DNA of 64,000 nucleotides from an uncultured Clostridia bacterium (GCA_938046095.1 CALIXS010000001.1:5048-69047); one strand, 5' to 3'. Counted from the stretch's first letter, positions 51,453-61,070 are shown. A program made the numbers and translations. Notes: generated by a model from the sequence alone, not told the origin.

Positions 51453-52388
51453 ATGAAACTTGATGATTTCAGAAAAAAAATAGACGTAATCGACAGAGGA
51501 CTCGTTGAAGCGTTTGAGGAGCGCATGAGGACGGCGGAGAAAATAGCCGAATATAAGAGGGACAACGGCCTTCCGGTCGACGATCGCAGGCGCGAAAGGG
51601 AGCTGCTCGATAAAATTGCCGGAATAAGCTCTCCGGATCTTGCGGGATATAACAGGATACTTTTCTCGAGCCTTATGGAGCTTTCCAAGGATCACCAGAG
51701 GAAGTTCAACAGTGCTGAATCGGAGATGACAAGGCGGATAAAGAAGGCACTCGCCGAAACACCTGCACAGTTTCCGGAGACGGCCGTCATAGCATGTCAG
51801 GGAGTTTCCGGTGCGTATTCTCAGGCGGCTGCCGACAGGATGTTCAAAATTCCGAAGATAATGCTTGTAAGGAATTTTGAAGGCGTTTTTGCGGCGATCG
51901 GAAGCGGGCTGTGCAGATATGGCATACTGCCGCTGGAAAACAGCATCGCGGGCTCGGTAAACCGCGTCTATGATCTTATGACGGAATATAATTTCCATAT
52001 AGTAAGGAGCATCAGGATGCAGGTCAATCACTGCTCGCTCGAATGCCTCGAAACGGGAACACAGGATTATACGAACAACTACACGCGTTTTATATGTATA
52101 TCGAAGGATCTCGAAATATACCCCGGTGCAGACAGGACATCGCTCATGATGACGCTCGAGCATAAACCGGGCGCGCTGTACAGCGTACTGGCGAGATTCA
52201 ATGCGATGGGGATCAATCTCGAAAAGCTCGAGTCGAGGCCTATTCTCGGACGCGATTTCGAGTTCATGTTTTACTTTGACATAAGTGAATCGGTTTATTC
52301 CGACGCATTCCCGCGCCTTATCGATCAGTTGGGCGGGATGTGCCGCGAATTCCGTTATCTCGGAAGCTATGTGGAGGTGCAGGTATGA
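51453..52388 (+). CDS. pheA: Chorismate mutase-prephenate dehydratase with internal deletion
   Basis: 311 residues against about 375-385 for the bifunctional P-protein. Residues 1-90 are an AroQ-type chorismate mutase (DRGLVEAFEERM, R and K active-site residues in RRREREL). The dehydratase domain starts at 110 (CQGVSGAYSQAA, LPLENSIAGSVN) but jumps from VNHCSL (191-196) to NNYTRF (208-213). The usual ~70 residues with the HPQAL and STA.A motifs are missing. The TRF motif and a complete ACT domain with ESRP (260-263) remain. The frame is intact across the junction. Mutase activity is likely; dehydratase activity is doubtful. Confidence 0.88.
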   Translation: MKLDDFRKKIDVIDRGLVEAFEERMRTAEKIAEYKRDNGLPVDDRRRERELLDKIAGISSPDLAGYNRILFSSLMELSKDHQRKFNSAESEMTRRIKKALAETPAQFPETAVIACQGVSGAYSQAAADRMFKIPKIMLVRNFEGVFAAIGSGLCRYGILPLENSIAGSVNRVYDLMTEYNFHIVRSIRMQVNHCSLECLETGTQDYTNNYTRFICISKDLEIYPGADRTSLMMTLEHKPGALYSVLARFNAMGINLEKLESRPILGRDFEFMFYFDISESVYSDAFPRLIDQLGGMCREFRYLGSYVEVQV

Positions 52389-52837
52389 GGATACTCGTAA
52401 TAAACGGACCGAACATCAACATGCTCGGAATAAGGGAGCCTGAAATATACGGGAGGCAAACGTATGAGGATCTCGTCGCCGCGGTGCGCGCAAAGGCGGG
52501 TGAGCTCGGCTGCGAGGCCGATTTTTTTCAGTCGAACCATGAGGGCGATATAGTGGATGCGATACAGGGTGCATACGGAAAATACGACGGGATAATTATA
52601 AACCCCGCTGCATACACGCATACGAGCATAGCGATACTCGACGCACTCAAGGCTGTCGGAATTAAAACGATAGAGGTTCATCTGACGGACGTGAACAGAA
52701 GAGAGGATTTCCGGTCCATATCGTACGTGCGCCGGGCATCATCGCACGTGATCGCGGGCGAGGGCATAAAAGGCTACGTTCACGCTTTCGAACTCCTTGC
52801 GGCGGGAGATGTACAGGATCGCTTTTTTGTGGACTAA
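52385..52837 (+). CDS. aroQ: 3-dehydroquinate dehydratase, type II
   Basis: 150 residues: NGPNINMLGIREPEIYG with the catalytic Tyr/Arg lid, SNHEGDIVDAIQ, NPAAYTHTSIAI with catalytic Asn, and EVHLTDVNRREDFR. It dehydrates 3-dehydroquinate. ATGA overlap with pheA. It is the last aromatic gene of the unit; aroE and aroK are not in the window. Confidence 0.96.
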   Translation: MRILVINGPNINMLGIREPEIYGRQTYEDLVAAVRAKAGELGCEADFFQSNHEGDIVDAIQGAYGKYDGIIINPAAYTHTSIAILDALKAVGIKTIEVHLTDVNRREDFRSISYVRRASSHVIAGEGIKGYVHAFELLAAGDVQDRFFVD

Positions 52838-52878
52838 GAGCCCGAAAAATAGTATCATGTTACGGGAGGATGTTATAC

Positions 52879-54123
52879 ATGACGTCATTTCAGATAACAG
52901 CTTTGATACTGATTTTCATCGCGGCGGTGTCGTCAGTGGCTGCGCTTATATATGCGGTGAGGGCGTATGCGGCGTCAGTCGGTACGGCGACGACGCTCGC
53001 AGCGGAGCTTCGCAGGGCGAAAGAGGAGCTCCATGACGATATTGACAGTTCAAGGCGCGACACGGCGGAATACGTCCATAACGCATTCAGAAATTACGGC
53101 GAGCTCGTTTTCAACGGGCAGACCGAGCAGTCAAAACAGCAGTCTCAGCGTCTGTCTGAAATGAGCAGGACTATGCACGAGCAGCTGACGGAGCTGAGAG
53201 CCGAGAACAGCAGACAGCTCGATCAAGTGCGAAACGTAGTAGACGAAAAGCTTCAGAAGACGCTCGATGACCGCATAACGCAGTCGTTCAAGATAGTAAA
53301 TGATAGACTTGAGCAGGTTTACAAAGGCCTCGGAGAGATGCAGAATCTTGCCGTCGGCGTGGGTGATCTGAAGAAGGTGCTGTCGAACGTCAAGACGAGG
53401 GGCATCATGGGTGAGGTTCAGCTGGGTGCCATTCTCGAGCAGATTCTTTCACCGGAACAGTACGAGACAAACGTAGTGACAAAGGCGGGAAGCGGCGATA
53501 GGGTGGAATACGCCGTAAGGCTGCCGGGCGTTTCGGATGACAGGCCGTGCCTGCTTCCGATAGACGCAAAGTTCCCGGGCGATACATATTCGAAGCTTGC
53601 CGACGCATATGCAGGTGCGGATCACGCTGCCGCGGAGCAGGCGGGCAAGGCGCTCGAAGATGTAATAAGAAGAGAGGCAAAGGGTATAAGGGATAAGTAC
53701 CTCGATCCGCCGGCGACGACCGAGTTCGGTATTTTATTCCTGCCGTTTGAAGGACTTTACGCGGAGGTGGTAAAGCGAGGGCTCGTCGAGATTCTACAGA
53801 GAGAATACAGGGTGAATATAGCGGGACCTACTACTATGGCGGCGCTGCTAAACAGTCTTCAAATGGGCTTCAGGACGCTTGCGATAGAGAAGCACTCGAG
53901 CGAGGCGTGGGAAGTACTCGGAGCCGTAAAGACAGAATTCGAGAGATTTGAGGATGTTCTCATAGAAACGAGAAAACGTATTACACGTGCAAACGATGAT
54001 CTCGACAAGCTCATCGGACCGCGGACGAGATCAATAAGGCGAAGCCTGCGCGGCGTTGAGAAGCTCGACGATGCAAGGTCTGCGAAAATCATCGGATTTG
54101 ACGACGAGGAGAACGAATATTGA
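52879..54123 (+). CDS. rmuC: DNA recombination protein RmuC
   Basis: 414 residues. One N-terminal membrane anchor (about 4-25), a coiled coil (about 38-150), then the RmuC nuclease-like core (VKTRGIMGEVQLGAILEQIL; LLPIDAKFPGDTYSKL; FGILFLPFEGLYAEVV; NIAGPTTMAALLNSLQMGFRTLAIEK). It limits inversions and short-homology recombination in E. coli. ATG 52879 has GGGAGG 9 nt upstream; ATG 52870 abuts that site. It follows aroQ by 41 bp with no terminator visible. Confidence 0.92.
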   Translation: MTSFQITALILIFIAAVSSVAALIYAVRAYAASVGTATTLAAELRRAKEELHDDIDSSRRDTAEYVHNAFRNYGELVFNGQTEQSKQQSQRLSEMSRTMHEQLTELRAENSRQLDQVRNVVDEKLQKTLDDRITQSFKIVNDRLEQVYKGLGEMQNLAVGVGDLKKVLSNVKTRGIMGEVQLGAILEQILSPEQYETNVVTKAGSGDRVEYAVRLPGVSDDRPCLLPIDAKFPGDTYSKLADAYAGADHAAAEQAGKALEDVIRREAKGIRDKYLDPPATTEFGILFLPFEGLYAEVVKRGLVEILQREYRVNIAGPTTMAALLNSLQMGFRTLAIEKHSSEAWEVLGAVKTEFERFEDVLIETRKRITRANDDLDKLIGPRTRSIRRSLRGVEKLDDARSAKIIGFDDEENEY

Positions 54124-54860
54124 GCATATATGCGATAGGCGATCTGCACCTTTCACTTGATCCGCGCATCCGCAAGCCTATGGATGTTTTCGGAGAGAAA
54201 TGGCGCGATCACTACAAGAGACTCAAGGAAAACTGGGTAAGAATAATATCTGAGGATGACACCGTGATAATCTGCGGCGACATCTCATGGGGACTCAAGC
54301 TGTGTGAGGCGATGGCGGATCTGAGGTGGATAGCCGGGCTGCCGGGTCATAAAGTCATAACCAAGGGAAACCACGATCTGTGGTGGACCTCCGTAAACAA
54401 ATTAAATACCATTGACGAGCGCATCACTTTCCTGCAGAACAGCGCGTATTTCGCCGAGGACGTGGCGATATGCGGAACGCGCGGCTGGATATGTCCCGGA
54501 ACGGAGGGCTTTGACGCGCACGACGAGAAGATATACAGACGCGAGCAGCAAAGGCTCGAGACTTCGCTCAGGTGTGCCGCGGCGGACGGAGCAGGTGAGA
54601 TCATAGCATCACTGCACTATCCTCCGACAAATGACAAATTCGCACCGTCCGGTTTTACGGAGCTGCTCACCCGATACGGAGTCGGAAGATGTATCTACGG
54701 TCATCTGCACGGAGAGGATGCATTCGGGCGAGGCTTCAGGGGAACGCTGAACGGAGTGAGATACGATCTCGTATCGCTCGATTACGTCGATGCGATCCCC
54801 GTACTCATAAGAGAAACGAGGCATGATAATGGCAAAAAGAGTAATACTGATTGTATGTGA
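54120..54860 (+). CDS. Calcineurin-type metallophosphoesterase
   Basis: 246 residues with all metal-binding motifs in order: GDLHLS (7-12), CGDISWG (about 52-58), KGNHDLWW, LHYPP and GHLHGEDAF. This COG1768-like group has unknown substrates. The TTG start at 54120 overlaps the rmuC stop and has GAGGAG upstream. Its 3' end overlaps deoB by 32 bp. Confidence 0.85.
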   Translation: MSIYAIGDLHLSLDPRIRKPMDVFGEKWRDHYKRLKENWVRIISEDDTVIICGDISWGLKLCEAMADLRWIAGLPGHKVITKGNHDLWWTSVNKLNTIDERITFLQNSAYFAEDVAICGTRGWICPGTEGFDAHDEKIYRREQQRLETSLRCAAADGAGEIIASLHYPPTNDKFAPSGFTELLTRYGVGRCIYGHLHGEDAFGRGFRGTLNGVRYDLVSLDYVDAIPVLIRETRHDNGKKSNTDCM

Positions 54861-56013
54861 CAGCATGGGCGTCGGTGCGGCACCCGATGCGGAGCGTTTC
54901 GGCGACGCCGGATCGGATACCTTCGGCCACATCGCAAGGACTATGGGCGACAGGTTCGTCACACCGAATTTGTCGAGTATGGGATTCGGCAACATAGACG
55001 GACTCGATCAGGGGAGCGGCAGATTTTTGTCGGCGCATCCGGAGGGAGCTTTCGGCAGACTGCGCGAGAAGTCGATAGGCAAGGACACTATCACAGGTCA
55101 CTGGGAGATAGCCGGAATAGAGACACTGACGCCGTTTAAGACTTATCCCGACGGGTTTCCGCAGGAATTTATAGAAAAATTCGAGGAGGAGATCCATACG
55201 CGGGTGCTCGGCAATTACCCCGAATCGGGAACGGTTATAATAGAAAAACTAGGCGAGGAGCACGAGAGAACGGGAAAGCCGATAGTATATACGTCGTCGG
55301 ACAGCGTGTTCCAGATAGCTGCCAACATCGATGTCATCCCGCTCGAAAGGCTGTACGATATATGCGCTGCGGCACGTAGGCTGCTTCAGGGCGAATGGGC
55401 GTGCGGCAGGGTCATCGCAAGGCCGTACAGGTTCATAAACGGAAAGCGCGAGAGAACACCGGATCGCCGCGATTATGCGGTGTCTCCTCCCGAGGATACC
55501 ATACTCGATAAGATATCAAAGGCGGGGCAGACCGTATACGCTGTGGGCAAGATACACGATATATTCAACGGGCGCGGTATCACGGAGTGGGTACATACCG
55601 ATAACAATGCGGACGGCACGGATAAGACGCTCGAGGCGATGGCAAGGACGAATGACGGCCTCATATTCACAAACCTCGTAGATTTCGACTCCAAGTACGG
55701 ACACAGGAGAGATCCTGAGGGGTACGGCAGGGCTATAATGGAATTCGACGCGCGTATACCCGAAATACGTGAGGCCATGACACCTGAGGATATACTCATA
55801 ATAACAGCCGATCACGGCAACGATCCGACGTATTCCGGCTTTGATCACACGAGGGAGTATGTTCCCGCGGTATTCTGCGGGCAGCCGATCAGGGCGGGTG
55901 CAAACTTCGGCACACGCGAGACGTTCGCGGATCTCGGAGCCGTTATAGATGATTACCTCGGTGTGCCCGAGCCGGCTATCGGTACGAGCTTTCTAAAGGA
56001 GATAATCGTATGA
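54829..56013 (+). CDS. deoB: Phosphopentomutase
   Basis: A 394-residue alkaline-phosphatase-fold enzyme interconverting (deoxy)ribose 1- and 5-phosphates. VCDSMGVGAAPDA (metal and phosphate site), SIGKDTITGHWEIAG with the phosphorylated threonine, SSDSVFQIA, TNLVDFDSKYGHRRD and TADHGNDPTYSGFDHTRE are diagnostic. ATG 54829 is preferred over ATG 54823 for its spacing from GAGG. It overlaps pdp by 4 bp; together they salvage nucleosides. Confidence 0.97.
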   Translation: MAKRVILIVCDSMGVGAAPDAERFGDAGSDTFGHIARTMGDRFVTPNLSSMGFGNIDGLDQGSGRFLSAHPEGAFGRLREKSIGKDTITGHWEIAGIETLTPFKTYPDGFPQEFIEKFEEEIHTRVLGNYPESGTVIIEKLGEEHERTGKPIVYTSSDSVFQIAANIDVIPLERLYDICAAARRLLQGEWACGRVIARPYRFINGKRERTPDRRDYAVSPPEDTILDKISKAGQTVYAVGKIHDIFNGRGITEWVHTDNNADGTDKTLEAMARTNDGLIFTNLVDFDSKYGHRRDPEGYGRAIMEFDARIPEIREAMTPEDILIITADHGNDPTYSGFDHTREYVPAVFCGQPIRAGANFGTRETFADLGAVIDDYLGVPEPAIGTSFLKEIIV

Positions 56014-57329
56014 GTTACAGCATGAGCGAGCTCATAATCAAAAAACGCGACGGCGGAAGACTTGCGGCGGACGAGATCGCATGGTTCGTTCGCGGTTATA
56101 CGGACGGTATGATACCGGATTATCAGGCGTCGGCTCTTCTCATGGCGATATACTTCAGAGGCTGCGACAGCGAAGAGACTTTTGCTCTTACCGACTGCAT
56201 GAGAGCCTCGGGTGATAATATCGATCTTTCAGCGATAAACGGCGTAAAGGTAGATAAGCACTCTACAGGCGGCGTGGGAGATAAGGTTACGCTTATAGCC
56301 GCTCCGGCCGCAGCCGCATGCGGTGTGCCGATAGCCAAGATGAGCGGCAGAGGCCTCGGCTTTACGGGAGGCACGGTCGACAAACTGGAGTCAATACCGG
56401 GATTCAGAACGACATTGGATCCGCACGATTTTTTCGATCAGGTAAACGACATCGGCATCGCGCTGATCGGACAGAGCGGATATATCGCTCCGGCAGACAA
56501 AAAGCTGTACGCGCTTCGTGATGTTACGGGGACGGTAGAAAATCTGTCTCTGATTGCGAGCAGTATAATGAGCAAAAAACTCGCGGCAGGAAGCGACGCG
56601 ATACTGCTCGACGTCAAGACGGGGAGCGGCGCATTCATGGAAAATGAAGAGGATGCGGCAAAGCTCGCAGAGATTATGTGCTCGATAGGAAAATCGGCCG
56701 GAAAGCGCATGGCGGCGGTAATTACGGATATGAGCCAGCCTCTCGGACGAGAGGTCGGCAACAGCCTTGAAGTCAAAGAGGCTATAGAGACCCTGAAAGG
56801 AAAAGGCCCCGCTGATATCACGGAGCTTTCGATGCACATCGCGGGACTTATGATCTGCCTCGGGAAGAGGGCGGCGGACCCGGAGGAGGGCATGCTCATG
56901 GCGCAGGCGGCAGTTGAAAACGGCAGCGCGCTTGCAAAGCTGCGCCTTCTCATAGAGAGGCAGGGAGGCGACGGCCGCGTGACCGAGGACACAAGCTTCC
57001 TGCCGTCCGCACCGTTCAGCAGAAAGATAAAGGCTGATTCGAACGGCTTTGTCGCGTCTGTCGATACGAGGCTTATAGGCAAGGCTTCGCAGAGGACCGG
57101 TGCGGGGCGCGCCTCAAAGGAAGATTGCATAGACCACGCCGCCGGGATAACCGTTCTGACACGTATAGGAGACAAGGTCGGCAAAGGTGATGTCATAGCG
57201 GTCTTTCACGGTTCGGACGAGTGCAGGCTCGAAGATGCCGAAAGGGAGCTTTCGGGCGCGTTTGAGATAACCGGGAAACAGCCTGAGGCTCCTGTGCTTA
57301 TAAGGCGGACGACAGGGTTCAGACCGTGA
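56010..57329 (+). CDS. pdp: Pyrimidine-nucleoside phosphorylase
   Basis: 439 residues: KVDKHSTGGVGDKVTL (phosphate-binding signature), KMSGRGLGFTGGTVDKLESIPG and SLIASSIMSKKLAAGSDAILLDVKTGSGAFM, then a C-terminal domain. It cleaves uridine and thymidine to base plus pentose-1-phosphate, which DeoB converts onward. ATG with AAAGGAG upstream, overlapping deoB. Thymidine phosphorylase (DeoA) is the close alternative name. Confidence 0.95.
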   Translation: MSYSMSELIIKKRDGGRLAADEIAWFVRGYTDGMIPDYQASALLMAIYFRGCDSEETFALTDCMRASGDNIDLSAINGVKVDKHSTGGVGDKVTLIAAPAAAACGVPIAKMSGRGLGFTGGTVDKLESIPGFRTTLDPHDFFDQVNDIGIALIGQSGYIAPADKKLYALRDVTGTVENLSLIASSIMSKKLAAGSDAILLDVKTGSGAFMENEEDAAKLAEIMCSIGKSAGKRMAAVITDMSQPLGREVGNSLEVKEAIETLKGKGPADITELSMHIAGLMICLGKRAADPEEGMLMAQAAVENGSALAKLRLLIERQGGDGRVTEDTSFLPSAPFSRKIKADSNGFVASVDTRLIGKASQRTGAGRASKEDCIDHAAGITVLTRIGDKVGKGDVIAVFHGSDECRLEDAERELSGAFEITGKQPEAPVLIRRTTGFRP

Positions 57330-57387
57330 GGAGTGCGCGTATCGGGCGTGCAAACAAGTCTGACATTACTCGAGGGAGGCTGAGGCT

Positions 57388-58305
57388 ATGACTCTTAATC
57401 AGCTTAATTACGTTATTGCCATAGCGGAATACGGCTCGATGAACAAGGCGGCGGAGCATCTTTATGTGGCGCAGCCGAGTCTGTCGGGAGCCGTAAAAAG
57501 TCTCGAGGATGAGCTCGGCTTCGCTTTGTTCAACAGAAACGGCAGGGGAGTGTCGCTTACGGCGGACGGTGCCGATTTTTTGCCGTATGCACGGGAAATA
57601 TACTCATCTTACGAGAACATGAGGGAAAGATTCTGTAATGGAGTCGGTCTCAAGAAAAAGTTCGGCGTATCGACACAGCACTATTCCTTTGCCGCCAAGG
57701 CTTTTATAGAGATGGTAAAATTCTACGATACCTCCGAATACGAGTTCGCAATAAGAGAAACGATGACGAAGGACATTATAAACGATGTCGCTGCAATGAA
57801 GAGCGAGATCGGTATTCTGTATATGTCGGACTTCAACAGGAAGGCGCTCTCGAAGCTGCTCACGGCTTCGGGACTTGATTTTCACAGGCTTATAGACTGC
57901 GATGCGTATGTTTATCTGTGGAAGGGACACCCGCTTGCAAATAAGAAAAGGATAACCTACGAGGAGCTTTCGGATTATCCGTGCCTCTCGTTCGAGCAGG
58001 GCGATGACAGCTCATTTTATTTTGCCGAGGAAATTCTGACGACAAACGAATACCCGAGGACAATCAAGGCGAGCGACAGATGCACAATGCTTAACCTCAT
58101 GGTAGGTCTGAACGGCTATACCCTTTGTTCGGGGATAATATGCAATGAGCTCAACGGTGACAATTACGCCGCAATACCGTACGAGCCGGATGAGGCGAAC
58201 CCTACAAGCATCATGGAAATAGGATATATAATGAGACATAATACCGTCTTAAGCCCGATAGGACAGAAATATATCGACGAGCTTAAAGCGTATTTGAATA
58301 TATGA
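57388..58305 (+). CDS. LysR-family transcriptional regulator
   Basis: 305 residues. N-terminal winged helix (LNQLNYVIAIAEYGSMNKAAEHLYVAQPSLSGAVKSLEDELGFALFNRNGRGVSLTADG, the classic LysR helix-turn-helix, shown here only as landmark) and a periplasmic-binding-like effector domain (about 90-300). GGGAGGCTGAGG precedes the ATG. It lies 58 bp after pdp in the same direction and may belong to that transcript. Target and effector unknown. Confidence 0.9.
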   Translation: MTLNQLNYVIAIAEYGSMNKAAEHLYVAQPSLSGAVKSLEDELGFALFNRNGRGVSLTADGADFLPYAREIYSSYENMRERFCNGVGLKKKFGVSTQHYSFAAKAFIEMVKFYDTSEYEFAIRETMTKDIINDVAAMKSEIGILYMSDFNRKALSKLLTASGLDFHRLIDCDAYVYLWKGHPLANKKRITYEELSDYPCLSFEQGDDSSFYFAEEILTTNEYPRTIKASDRCTMLNLMVGLNGYTLCSGIICNELNGDNYAAIPYEPDEANPTSIMEIGYIMRHNTVLSPIGQKYIDELKAYLNI

Positions 58306-58365
58306 GGCGTTTACCACCGAGGCGCTTTCCGTGCGCCGACACGTCCGGAATCCGATCCGCGGGAG

Positions 58366-58962
58366 TTACAGAGCCTCTTTGATATATCGCATAAGCTCGG
58401 AAAAGGTATCGCACGAAGCGATGTCCGGATTGGCCGCCTTTATCGCGTCGGTGGAGCGGAATAGGAAGCCCGCCTTACTCTCGCGTATCATACCTATATC
58501 GTTGAAGCTGTCTCCGACGGCTATGGTTTCATAGCCTATTGCCTGAAGCCCTCTGACGGTATTGAGTTTGCTTTCCTTTAGCCGCATCCTGACTCCTGTT
58601 ATCATGCCGTCCTCCACGATGAGTTCATTGCAGAGAAGTGTAGGCCGGTTGAGTTTTTTTATCAAAGGATCGGCAAACTGTGTGAAAGTATCGCTTACTA
58701 CGACAGTCTGAGTTATCGAACGCAGTTCGTCGAGAAATTCCGTCGCGCCGGTAAGAGGGTCTATGCTGTCAATCGTCTTCTGTATCTGTTTAAGCCCGAG
58801 ACCGTGCTCACGGAGGATCCCGATCCTGTACCGCATGAGCTTGTCGTAATCCGGTTCATCCCTTGTAGTGCGTCTGAGCTCGGGTATACCCGACGCCTCG
58901 GCAAAAGCTATCCATATTTCGGGGACGAGCACGCCCTCGAGATCCAAACATACCATATTCAT
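58366..58962 (-). CDS. thrH: ThrH-like phosphoserine phosphatase/homoserine phosphotransferase
   Basis: A 198-residue HAD-family enzyme with catalytic DLEGVLVPE (nucleophile and acid Asp/Glu variant of ThrH), VVVSDTF (motif II), a lysine in RLKESKLNTV, and AVGDSFNDIGM (motifs III-IV). The DLEG in place of DxDGT is the ThrH hallmark. It dephosphorylates phosphoserine and can transfer phosphate to homoserine. ATG 58962 with GAGGAG upstream. It is probably co-directional but not tightly linked with the EamA gene behind it. Confidence 0.88.
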   Translation of the reverse strand: MNMVCLDLEGVLVPEIWIAFAEASGIPELRRTTRDEPDYDKLMRYRIGILREHGLGLKQIQKTIDSIDPLTGATEFLDELRSITQTVVVSDTFTQFADPLIKKLNRPTLLCNELIVEDGMITGVRMRLKESKLNTVRGLQAIGYETIAVGDSFNDIGMIRESKAGFLFRSTDAIKAANPDIASCDTFSELMRYIKEAL

Positions 58963-59026
58963 ATATTATCTCCTCACTTTACTGCTTTATTATAATGTAT
59001 TATTAAACTATCGAAGCAGGCATTTG

Positions 59027-59935
59027 TCAAGATGATTGCATATCTTTCGAGGATAGGAGAACTCCGCCGATCGTAAGCACAAGTCCGATCGCGGTATAAA
59101 GGCCCGCAGGATCGTCCAGAATAAAAATCCCTGAGATCACGCCTACTGCCGTGACGGAATTTGCGACGATGCTGTTCGCTATCGCAGGATTCATCGAACT
59201 GAGAAGACGGTTAAACATTATGTAGCACGCGGATGAGCAAAGAAGTCCGAGAATCAGCACGCAGGCGATCATACCGGGTTTCCCGGCGTATGAGGTGACC
59301 GTGGCGGTGCCGTAACCCATGATAAAATTCAGCGCATCAAACCAGAGCGCGCCCGAAAACGACATGACAGCCGTGATTTCGAACGGGCTGTAATCCTCTC
59401 CCGCCTTTGCGGAAACACCAGCGTATGCAGCTCCTGTCGCGACCGTTCCCGCGAGAACGACATAGCCTGTCATATCGCCGGATATCGAAAACTGCGGCGA
59501 GAAAACCGTGCAGATGAGGACGCCGCCAAAGGCTGTGCATATGCTTATTACGGACAAAACCGTCGGTCTCCTGTGAAAAAACAAAAGCTGAGACAACAAC
59601 ACCGCCAGCGGTATGGTAGCTATAAAAATCGAGCTCACCGACGCACTTGTCATATCGAGCCCGTACATCTCACACAGAGAGTACGTACACGGCTCGATGA
59701 GCGCCGCAGCTACGAGAAACGGCAGCCTTTTCTTATGAAAATCTATCTTCAGCTTTCCGGCGAGCATCAAAGCGGCGAAGAACAGAGCGGATATCGTCCA
59801 GCGGCTCGCCAGCACCTGAATCGGCTCCAATTCTCTGAGCAAAACCTTGCCGAACAAAAAAGAGAGTCCCCATAGTGATGAAAGTGTTATAACCATAATG
59901 AATATTGTCGGTTTGCTCAGCTTCCTGTCATTCAT
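59027..59935 (-). CDS. EamA/DMT-family transporter
   Basis: 302 residues with ten predicted membrane helices in two EamA repeats (SSLWGLSFLFGKVLLRELEPIQVLASRW; VVLAGTVATGAAYAGVSAKAG... second repeat). Drug/metabolite transporters of this type export amino acids or other small molecules; substrate unknown. The start is uncertain: ATG 59935 and ATG 59950 are both in frame and neither has a clear ribosome site. A TTGACA lies about 30 bp upstream. Confidence 0.85.
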   Translation of the reverse strand: MNDRKLSKPTIFIMVITLSSLWGLSFLFGKVLLRELEPIQVLASRWTISALFFAALMLAGKLKIDFHKKRLPFLVAAALIEPCTYSLCEMYGLDMTSASVSSIFIATIPLAVLLSQLLFFHRRPTVLSVISICTAFGGVLICTVFSPQFSISGDMTGYVVLAGTVATGAAYAGVSAKAGEDYSPFEITAVMSFSGALWFDALNFIMGYGTATVTSYAGKPGMIACVLILGLLCSSACYIMFNRLLSSMNPAIANSIVANSVTAVGVISGIFILDDPAGLYTAIGLVLTIGGVLLSSKDMQSS

Positions 59936-60059
59936 GATAAGTATTTTCATACGTGCGTTGCAAAATGTCAAGCCGTCTGTTTTATTGTAACATTTTTCCC
60001 CGATAGTCTGCATACCGACATGATCGCCTCTGATAATCGCACATGTCAGACTTTCTCTC

Positions 60060-60088
60060 TTGAAAATCTGTGCGTGATTTGATATAAT
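60060..60088 (+). promoter_or_regulatory. Sigma-70 promoter of the lipoprotein gene at 60196
   Basis: TTGAAA, 17-nt spacer, TATAAT. It would give a 5' leader of about 100 nt in which no riboswitch fold was recognised. Confidence 0.7.
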
Positions 60089-60195
60089 TCCATCTATAAC
60101 ATCAGTTTTATCTGAATTTATTTTAAAAAAGGAATGGGTAGAGATTATAAGCGGGGAGCGAAAAATATCATACTAACATTAAGGAGAGAACAACA

Positions 60196-60912
60196 ATGAA
60201 AAAACTTATCTCGATTTTTATCGCAATGATGCTTTGCCTGTCCGTAACGGCCTGCGGCGGATCTTCCGGAAGAGCGGACGATGCTTTGACGGGAAAGTAT
60301 ATCGCCGTAAGCGGAACGGCTTTAGGAATGACGCTTTCCGGGGACGATGTTACCGGATTTACTATTGAATTAAAAAGCGGAGGAAAAGTGACGATCGATG
60401 TGGACGGGACTACCGCGCAGGGCAAATGGGTCAATGACGACAAGACGATAACGCTTACCGTCGAGAACACAGACATTGTAGGAAAACTTGGCAAAGACAC
60501 GATCACATTTGAAAACTTCCTCCAGGAACTTATCGGAACCTCAATGGATTTGAAATTTGCGAAAGAGGGAACTGATGCCGCAAAGCCTGAAAACATCCTG
60601 CCGGATGAGGAGAAGGCTCTTCTCGGCGACTGGACAGGCGTTTCGGTAACTGACGTGTTTGATGAGGATGCCTCTGGAGAGATTTCGCCTGATTCCTTAA
60701 AAGCGACGATGAATGCCGACCACACGGCTTCTATAAGCTTTAAAGGCGAGGTGATTGCCACTCCGACATGGAGCGTTTATGCCGATACGGTGATATTCGA
60801 AGGCGATGTAGCCGGCGGCGCAAACCTTTACGGTGAATGCGGAAACGGTGTTTTCGTGATCAGTTACAGCTCAGATGATTTTTATAACTTTACGATGGGA
60901 GCACACAAATAA
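60196..60912 (+). CDS. Putative lipoprotein, function unknown
   Basis: 238 residues. Signal peptide with lipobox SVTAC (Cys about 20), then two similar beta-rich halves of about 100 residues. Each starts with a GKY/GDW-type strand and contains a SGGKVTIDVDG or NADHTASISFKG strand, as in lipocalin-like extracytoplasmic domains. No family is recognised with confidence. AAGGAGAG precedes the ATG. It is followed by a strong terminator. Confidence 0.8.
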   Translation: MKKLISIFIAMMLCLSVTACGGSSGRADDALTGKYIAVSGTALGMTLSGDDVTGFTIELKSGGKVTIDVDGTTAQGKWVNDDKTITLTVENTDIVGKLGKDTITFENFLQELIGTSMDLKFAKEGTDAAKPENILPDEEKALLGDWTGVSVTDVFDEDASGEISPDSLKATMNADHTASISFKGEVIATPTWSVYADTVIFEGDVAGGANLYGECGNGVFVISYSSDDFYNFTMGAHK

Positions 60913-61035
60913 GCCGCTTCTGCTGAAAGGAAGGCGTATGCGGAATTGATGGGGACTGCAGAATCATGCGGCGACCGAGAGACAGGGCATAACTCTTCTT
61001 CAGATTGCAACAATAGTGCAATAAGTAAGTAAAAG

Positions 61036-61070
61036 GAAAAGGGCGCAGCTTGACCTTGCGCCCTTTTTTT
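61036..61070 (+). terminator. Terminator after the lipoprotein gene
   Basis: AAAAGGGCGCA pairs with TGCGCCCTTTT, with a TTTTTTT run. The rest of the 226-bp gap after 60912 holds nothing recognisable, and no clear promoter for the next operon was found between 61071 and 61138. Confidence 0.85.
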
